A stretch of 64,000 bases of DNA from Pomphorhynchus laevis (lineage: Eukaryota; Acanthocephala; Palaeacanthocephala; Echinorhynchida; Pomphorhynchidae), in NCBI GenBank assembly GCA_012934845.2, contig WNNJ02003230.1:186001-250000 (forward strand), written 5' to 3'. How positions within the stretch are numbered: the first letter of the stretch is position 1; each line of letters begins with the position of its first letter. Below the pieces are notes generated by a model. It did not search any database, was not told where the DNA came from, and was given only the letters and a program-made list of their open reading frames with translations. The position numbers and the translations under genes are program-made. This document shows positions 58,369 through 64,000 of the stretch, one piece after another.

Positions 58369-59225
58369 CTGAAATATACAGAGATAATAAAATAAGCATA
58401 TTGATTAATTATTTGTATTGGCAAATAATTAGGCTCACATGCTATATTTCAAAAGTTCCATATCTTGATAATCACCATCTCCAACATAGAACTAAAGAAA
58501 CGTTAAAAACGTGTGTACAAATTTATTTATTTAATTTTAATTAAATTATCAATTATTAATTTATAATTAATTACAAACAAATACTATTTTATTATTAGTT
58601 ATAATGCCTAACAACATTATAATAATATTGTTTCATTATATAAATGCAAGATCATCAGGGAGAACGTATTCAAGAATAATTTTATTCTAAATTCGACTTT
58701 TTTAATTTTTCATTTTGACCTTTATCCAAGAAAACACCAAAATACGGTAGTTATTTGTTCAAATAATAATTATAATTAATTATTAATTTATTATTAATTT
58801 ATTATAATTTATTTAGATAATTAACTATTAATTATATTATTTAATTCTATAAAGATAAACGAGTGCATGATAAAAGAGAAACCTAAAATACGAGAAACCT
58901 AAAATTCTAATTAATTAATTATAATTTATTTAGATAATTAACTATTAATTATATTATTTAATTGTATAAAGATAAACGAACACATGATAAAAGAGAAACC
59001 TAAAATTCGATATTATATTAAATATTAAACGCTATTGAAAAAGGCTGACAAATTGACTACGTTCAAAATAGCTAAGATAGTTTGTTAATTTTGGTGAATT
59101 CCACAGAGTCGTTTTGATCAGTGAATGTTTATAATATTTTCGACTTTAAATTTTTTTATCATTAATTTGTTAAAATCAAAAATATCCACATATGTGTGTT
59201 GTATATGAACATATCAACTAGACGT
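58369..59225. other. AT-rich, no coding island
   Basis: Contains a local duplication (tttagataattaactattaattata at about 58812 and 58930, with gataaacga.cacatgataaaagagaaacc following each). Promoter or 5' UTR of the HIG1 gene may lie here but nothing specific is seen. Confidence 0.5.
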
Positions 59226-59228
59226 TAA

Positions 59229-59410
59229 CAAAGAATGGATTTTGATGACTATTTTTATTCTTTACGCTATTTTAATCATATTTATTATTTAATCCTATTC
59301 TGCAAGCTACTTTAATTGTATAAGCCAACAGCAGTACTCTACATTTCAGTAATGGTCGACATCATCAGCTACTCATCCAATACCTACGTTTCACGTTTCG
59401 ATACTAATAT
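59229..59410 (+). mobile_element. Repeat family D copy
   Basis: Modules tttgatgactatttttattc, tataagccaacagcagtact and gacatcatcagctactcatc match 48830-48990. The minus strand has gagtagCTGATGAtgtcgaccattactGAAAtg, a hammerhead-like core with a very weak stem II. Confidence 0.6.
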
Positions 59411-59640
59411 GTTGGCTAACGATAATTCAACTCGTCTGATTTTAATGTTAATTATATTAAAACATTTCCGTCTTACATTTTGCAAATTTAACTTTTTTTA
59501 ATTTAAATTTACATTTTGCAAATCATTTCTGATTTCAAATTGAATCAGTGTTAGTAGAAGGTGCAAACTTCAATTTGAAAACCGACCTATTTTCTCCAAT
59601 GAATACTATCATCAAATTAGCCATCAATAGTTTGTTTCCT

Positions 59641-59815
59641 AATTTTAAGTTACCTGTTTACCTGTGCAGTTATTGTTACCATTGAATTTTTTATGATACT
59701 GCACGTTTTTCAATCCTACCTATAAGCCAACAGCGATACACTACATTTCAGTATTCGTGGACATCATTAGCTACTGATTCAATATCTACGTTTTACGTTT
59801 CAGTATTTTTAATTT
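59641..59815 (+). mobile_element. Repeat family D copy
   Basis: cctgtgcagttattgttacc, ataagccaacagcgatacac and gacatcattagctactgatt in the same order as at 48830. In this copy the minus-strand core is CTAATGA. Confidence 0.6.
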
Positions 59816-59904
59816 TGGCTGCATACATAGTTTCAATATTTCTGACGGGTATTATTACCGCTAAAACAAAGTCACATATCAATAATATCATGTCAGTAGA
59901 ACAA

Positions 59905-60268
59905 ATCAGACCGGTTAGCTGAGTCTACGTATTTTATACTATATATTATGCTATATATATTATACTATATATATTATGTGTCATAATTCAAATTATAGGT
60001 CATTATCGGTCAAAATATAGATCGCCTTAATTTAATAGTTCGATGTTTGATAAAAATAAATTAAAAAGTGAAAATAATTTATCTTAAAAAAGAAAGTTTA
60101 TAAGCAAGCATTTCTATACACCAATTAATAGAATACGTGTTTTAGAATAAATATTAGATTACACTCTTTATTAAATAAGATTTTATTTAATAATAATTTT
60201 TTAAAATGTTAAAATTAATATTTAATATAAAAATTAACTTTATAAATTGACTAATAAATAATATACGA
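59905..60268 (-). mobile_element. PLE 3' UTR fragment abutting array B
   Basis: Terminus cggttagctgagtctacgta at about 59911 and UTR up to aaattgactaataaataata (60245) tacgatg. Sequence changes at once into retrozyme array B at 60271. The structured UTR block is missing. Confidence 0.7.
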
Positions 60269-60321
60269 TGTTTGTATATCGACGTGGCAGCCACGAAAGA
60301 ATCAACAAAACGATAACTAGT

Positions 60322-60398
60322 ACCATTTCATCATTATTTTGACTCATCAGTGCCAGGTACCTCCCACTACTGGATGCAGAGGAGGACCGGCAGATGGC
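60322..60398 (-). ncRNA. Type III hammerhead ribozyme, array B minus copy
   Basis: Minus strand: GCCATC, cleavage, TGCCGG .. stem I with loop gcatccagtagtgg .. CTGGCA, CTGATGA, stem II GTCA-aaataa-TGAT (with one G-U closing pair), GAAATGGT. All core bases present; stem III ATGG/CCAT pairs. Likely still able to fold. Confidence 0.85.
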
Positions 60399-60434
60399 AC
60401 GAGTATGTCAAAACATACATAGAGTTAGAAAACT

Positions 60435-60505
60435 TGCCAGTCCTCCTCTGCATCCAGTAGTGGGAGGTACCTGGCACTGATGAGTCAAAATAATGATGAA
60501 ATGGT
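60435..60505 (+). ncRNA. Hammerhead copy starting at its own cleavage site (array B)
   Basis: Begins TGCCAGTCC directly after unrelated-orientation sequence (gaaaact), so the GCCATC strand is missing. Core CTGATGA at 60477-60483 and GAAATGGT are intact. Confidence 0.85.
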
Positions 60506-60731
60506 ACTAGTTATCGTTTTGTCGATTCTTTCGTGGCTGCCACATCGATATACAAAAAATTTCCCTCGGAAATCTCTCATTTTCTCGTAAAATATAATAA
60601 AGTTGGCAGATAAATAGAGAGAATGCGCTGGCATTAGTCAGTGCTCTTAGCTAATCCTTTTGGTGAATCATGTAATAAATACCTAGTTTGCTAGAAATTT
60701 TCTAGCTATACGTATGTTTTGGCATACTCGT

Positions 60732-60809
60732 GCAGTCTGATGATGCTCCTCTACAGCCAGTAGTGGGAGGTATCTGGCACTGATGAGTCAAAATAATGAC
60801 GAAACTATA
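60732..60809 (+). ncRNA. Diverged hammerhead copy, array B
   Basis: GCAGTC then TGATGATGC (stem I eroded), core CTGATGA at 60780-60786, stem II GTCA-aaataa-TGAC, GAAACTATA. Stem III keeps only about three pairs. Probably weak or inactive. Confidence 0.75.
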
Positions 60810-61053
60810 CTAGTTATCGTTTTGTCGATTCTTTCGTGGCTGCCACATCGATATACAAACAAGATTTCTCACGAAAATCTCTCATTTTCTCGAAAATAAA
60901 TGAAGTATCAGCATTATGAGTATAGACAATGTAGGGGAACTATGTTTAAATGCTTCAGGTTTACTCTTTTTTAAACAAAATATTTATCTTGATTACTTTC
61001 AATAAAATACGTTGCCATATGATAATTGATTGTTAATTATAAAAATTGAATTA

Positions 61054-61124
61054 TGCCAGTCCTCCTCTGCATCCAGTAGTGGGAGGGATCTGGCACTGAT
61101 GAGTCATTGTGATGACGAAACGGC
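61054..61124 (+). ncRNA. Hammerhead copy at the array A left edge, starts at cleavage site
   Basis: TGCCAG is the first element sequence after flank gaatta; the stem III 5' strand is absent. The rest is canonical: CTGGCA, CTGATGA (61096-61102), GTCAT-tgtg-ATGAC, GAAACGGC. Confidence 0.9.
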
Positions 61125-61353
61125 ATTCGTAATTCTTTCGCGTCTGGCTTACATGATTTCCAAGAAATTCACGCGGAATGGTCTCACTCTCCTTAAATAA
61201 AAGTTAGCCGATATTAAAGAGACCTGCGCTGGCATTTGCCAGTGCTTTTGCTAATGATCCTTTTTGGTGAAGCTGTAGTACTGATTTAGTACTCTATGAT
61301 GTTACTAGAAAAAAATTTCTAGTACATCATTCACATTGATTCATTCATTGATT

Positions 61354-61430
61354 GCCGTCTGCCAGTCCTCCTCTGCATCCAGTAGTGGAAGGGATCTGGC
61401 ACTGATTAGTCATTGTGATGACGAAATGGC
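61354..61430 (+). ncRNA. Hammerhead, array A unit 2, core-mutated
   Basis: GCCGTC, cleavage after 61359, stem I TGCCAG/CTGGCA intact, stem II intact. The core reads CTGATTA (G8 to T) at 61402-61408, and stem III has GAAATGGC against GCCGT (one G-U pair). G8 acts in catalysis, so this copy is expected to be inactive. Confidence 0.88.
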
Positions 61431-61660
61431 ATTCGTCATTATTTCGCGTCTGGCTTACATGATTTACAAGAAATTCACGTGGAATGGTCTTACTCTTTTT
61501 AAATAAAAGTTAGCTGATATTAAAGAGACCTGCGCTGGCATTTGCCAGTGCTTTTGCTAATGATCCTTTTTGGTGAAGCTGTAGTACTGATTTAGTACAC
61601 TATGATGTTACTAGAAACAAATTTTCTAGTACATCATTCACATTGATTCATTCATTGATT

Positions 61661-61737
61661 GCCGTCTGCCAGTCCTCCTCTGCATCCAGTAGTGGGAGGG
61701 ATCTGGCACTGATGAGTCATTGTGATGACGAAACGGC
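61661..61737 (+). ncRNA. Type III hammerhead ribozyme, array A unit 3, fully canonical
   Basis: Stem III GCCGT/ACGGC (5 pairs); cleavage after the GTC triplet (C at 61666); stem I TGCCAG/CTGGCA (6 pairs) with an upper helix CCTCC/GGAGG and loop with catccagtagt; core CTGATGA at 61709-61715; stem II GTCAT/ATGAC (5 pairs) with loop tgtg; GAAA at 61730-61733. Every conserved nucleotide is present, including the G10.1-C11.1 pair. The topology equals sTRSV. Confidence 0.94.
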
Positions 61738-61889
61738 ATTCGTCATTCTTTCGCGTCTGGCTTACATGATTTACAAGAATAATTATGAATAAATTATTAG
61801 TAAATAATTGATTATTGATTGGTAAAGCAATATTTTAACAACTTAAATTTTGTAATATTATAAAATATCTAAATACATATCTAATAATA

Positions 61890-63250
61890 TTAATATTGAT
61901 TATGCAAAATCATCCTTTTCGTCGATGACCTCTTGATAATCTCTGAATCTATTACAATTTTAATGACCATAATTGACCAACTTCATGTATACTGTGTTCA
62001 AACGACTTTACCATCAGCACGATAAACTCCAAGCCATAAAATTTCGACGCGGTGGTCATCTAGCCCAAACTGACTACTTATCATTTAACACTCAACCCAT
62101 ATAATCATTCAAGACGTATAAAATCTTGGCATTCATTTTGGTCATTTCGTTTGCACATAGAACAAAAAGCCTTTAAGCTAATTTTGCTTACAGGCTTAAA
62201 TCCACTTTTGCTTAGAAAACTACCTAGTTTTCATTCCTCGACACTACGGCGGCTTCTGTTACCCAATAAAATACGTATATTCGACAGCTTATCGTTTCTG
62301 CACATATTTCCCAACACAATTGCTTATTGCAAGACGAACCACTGATCCCAATTCTATTCTCGTTGTTTAGAGGAGACCTTCTTCATTTTTGAAAAAGGCT
62401 TCTAATAAATGGAAAATCCCCATTTTCGTCGATGACCTCGTGACAATCTCTGAATTCATTAAAATTTTTATACCCTATTTGACTAACTTCATGTATACTG
62501 TTTACAAAACGACCTTACTGTCAGCACACTAACACCCAAGCCATAAAACTTCATCGTGGTGGTTGCCTAGCCCGGACTGACCAGCTATAATTAAACACTC
62601 AGCCAATAGAATCCGTGAACACGTATAAATATCTTGGCGTTCATCTTTGGTGATTTCGTTTGCATCTAGAACAAAACGCTTGTAAGATCATTTCATCCAC
62701 TTTTATAGAAAACTACCTAGTTTATCTTTACACGGTGCACTTCATTTCTTTAAAGTAATGTTAGAACAATGATTACTTATGCGTTGCCAGTCATCTGGTC
62801 CGACTTTTCGATTTACAACTTCAAACAACTCGACTCCACTTTCCGCGGTAACGTTCATCCAACCTTTATCAATTGGCTACCAACAACGTATTTGCTTATC
62901 TAAATCACCACGCTCCATCAGCACTTTTAAGAGTACATAAAAAAGATCGATGCCACCAATCCTGGAATCACCACAGCAGCCACTTCCTATAACCTCTTTC
63001 AGCAACATCAAGCCATCAAAAGACCTATCATCATTTGCGTCTACCTTCACGGTTATCACGACAATATGTGCACTATCCACATTCCCTGCCATGAACCTTC
63101 AATTGTTGTCGCTGAAAAATTTTTCACCTACAATGTCCACCTACCTCGCATGTATTCTCTTGTCCAATACTTTCTACGATTCATCTTATAAAATCGATTC
63201 ACTACCTGTAGATTCAGCCTTAATCGCTCAATATCTACAAGCAGTCTGAC
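61890..63250 (+). mobile_element. Two successive LINE 3' fragments (same family as 53000-57060)
   Basis: The RT motif KIILFVDDLLIISE at about 61905 and again KIPIFVDDLVTISEF at about 62415 mark two head-to-tail pieces, about 510 bp apart. The second continues to LHFFKVMLEQ (compare ALRFFKVMLKFM at 56615) and a C-terminal part MNLQLLSLKNFSPTMSTYLA ending at 63247. Frames are interrupted in both. Arrangement suggests a duplicated or twice-inserted 3' end. Confidence 0.65.
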
Positions 63251-63578
63251 GCTATCAAACGGTCAAAATATCAAATATTCTTAAAGTTAAAATTAAGGAG
63301 CCTACAAGTCGCGATTAATATTTGATATCCATATAACAAAATCATATTTATTTCTATTATGGATTAATATCAATAACAGAAAGACCATATAACAATCATG
63401 CAATCGTCAGAAATATAACCGAAATATAAATAAATGATAATTTCTGTAATCATATTATTCCAAAAAATAAAAATAACAGAAACAATAAAAAAATAAATTC
63501 AAAATCAACGACATTGTAATATTATAAAATATCTAGATACACAAATAGGACATAACATAATATGTACACGCAGAGAAT
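63251..63578. other. AT-rich spacer
   Basis: No coding island. It probably includes the 3' UTR of the minus-strand gene ending at 63579. No clear AATAAA in the expected position was picked out. Confidence 0.4.
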
Positions 63579-63962
63579 TCATTTCTTTAGCTTTTTGCTG
63601 CTGATGCATTCCTTGGCTGAGTCTGATGGTGAGGATGTAACAGAGGACACAGATGACCTAGACTTTCCGCGTGTCGAGAGTATTCCTTTCTTTTGCTGAT
63701 TAGCAAACTCCATTTGCTGCTCGCATGATGAGTGACGTTTCGATAACAGTTCAGATGAACTATAGTCTGAATTACCAGGAGACGCAGCAATATTCTGTAG
63801 AAGAGGGTGTTGTTCCTTCACGTCTGTGAAAACGAAATTAATATCCTTGCTGTTTAGAGGATGCGAAGGAGACTCATTCTGCTTTCTACTGCTGGTCGAA
63901 GTCTTGAAACCGGTGGAGTCCGTCTGTTGAGAATTAATGTCATCTTCAGATAGATCTGCAAT
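63579..63962 (-). CDS. 3' terminal exon of a Ser-rich host protein
   Basis: After acceptor atttattgtag, 127 codons stay open in phase 0 to a TGA: IADLSEDDINSQQTDSTGF, then KDINFVFTDVKEQHPLLQNI, then SGKSR-like Ser runs (RSSVSSVTSSPSDSAKE) and a basic tail SSKKLKK. GC and codon use are clearly higher than in the flanks. The tail looks disordered, with possible phosphorylation sites and a C-terminal basic cluster suited to nuclear targeting. The rest of the gene lies beyond 64000 or in upstream exons not seen here. Family not recognised. Confidence 0.7.
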   Translation of the reverse strand: MADLSEDDINSQQTDSTGFKTSTSSRKQNESPSHPLNSKDINFVFTDVKEQHPLLQNIAASPGNSDYSSSELLSKRHSSCEQQMEFANQQKKGILSTRGKSRSSVSSVTSSPSDSAKECISSKKLKK

Positions 63963-64000
63963 CTACAATAAATGGCAAAATAACGTAGATATTGTTAGCT

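Larger units (their letters stand above)
60271..60895. mobile_element. Retrozyme array B: inverted pair plus tandem unit, about 303 bp
   Basis: Arms 60271-60392 (ribozyme on minus) and 60435-60557 (ribozyme on plus) are inverted copies. A third ribozyme on the plus strand follows one unit later (60435 to 60738 is 303 bp). The body between ribozymes includes aatgcgctggcattagtcag, cttagctaatccttttggtg and tagtttgctagaaattttct, homologous to array A (tgcgctggcatttgccagtg; gctaatgatcctttttggtg). It ends after ctctcattttctcg. Confidence 0.9.
61054..61779 (+). mobile_element. Retrozyme array A: three ribozymes, units of 306-307 bp
   Basis: Units start (cleavage site) at 61054, 61360 and 61667, giving 306 and 307 bp. 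Each monomer has the ribozyme (first about 75 nt), then ctttcgcgtctggcttacat, gaatggtctcactctcctta, a strong hairpin ctggcatttgccag, then gtactgatttagtac and ctagaaa..tttctag hairpins. The last unit is cut off after catgatttacaagaa. There is no ORF. This is the format of animal and plant retrozymes: non-coding tandem repeats giving circular RNAs through self-cleavage. Confidence 0.93.

Noticed and set aside
62877-63092. 71-codon minus ORF
   Set aside because: Antisense shadow of the LINE C-terminal frame at 62950-63249.
1-64000. CRISPR array, rRNA, tRNA or bacterial operon
   Set aside because: No regularly spaced short repeats with unique spacers, no rRNA-like conserved block and no convincing cloverleaf was found; all gene evidence is eukaryotic.
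1-64000. LTR retrotransposon or virus-derived element
   Set aside because: No pair of long terminal direct repeats, primer-binding site or protease/integrase motifs could be supported.

Overview
This is an AT-rich, repeat-laden stretch of a metazoan nuclear genome. Spliced genes with canonical GT..AG introns, Penelope-like elements (PLEs), APE-type LINEs, a pogo/Tc5-type transposase and MITE-like foldbacks all say eukaryote and animal. No bacterial operon, CRISPR array, rRNA or convincing tRNA was seen. The species cannot be named. Several inferred introns are only about 38-45 nt, which suits a short-intron invertebrate lineage.

Host genes are sparse and cut into small exons, so long ORFs hardly show them. 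The clearest is a HIG1-domain gene (minus strand, 57385-58365, two exons, 94 aa). A compact five-exon gene at 43428-44338 (plus, 142 aa, seven Cys) keeps phase through all four introns. Other exon-like islands with splice signals lie at 1138 (minus), 14765, 17942, 19178 (signal-peptide-like), 21587, 24258, 28696, 31518, 31694, 33410, 36218, 37840, 41232, 45433, 48079 and 63579 (minus, 3' terminal exon). Many of the phases agree between neighbours.

The most striking content is a set of tandem repeats that carry complete or decayed type III hammerhead ribozymes (the sTRSV topology), that is, retrozyme-like elements. Array A (61054-61779) has about 306-bp units. Array B (60271-60895) is a diverged relative with about 303-bp units and a head-to-head pair. 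Array C (25998-27471) is a different family with 367-368-bp units, also head-to-head. Decayed copies or fragments lie at 10085, 13584, 39706 and 48404. The 39706 copy sits inside a PLE and has a 23-bp target-site duplication. Array A and one unit of array B begin exactly at the predicted self-cleavage site.

Three PLE copies with reverse-transcriptase motifs (174, 16355, 38100) and many PLE 3'-end fragments make PLE machinery the natural candidate for spreading the ribozyme repeats; that link is inference. LINE remains lie at 1600-3420, 42570-43210, 53000-57060 and 61890-63250. MITE-like foldbacks lie at 27856, 29248, 30375, 49227, 51713 and 56387. A 406-bp satellite lies at 4330-5640 and a 140-bp tandem repeat at 50738. 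The rest is AT-rich intergenic or intronic DNA in which I see no gene.
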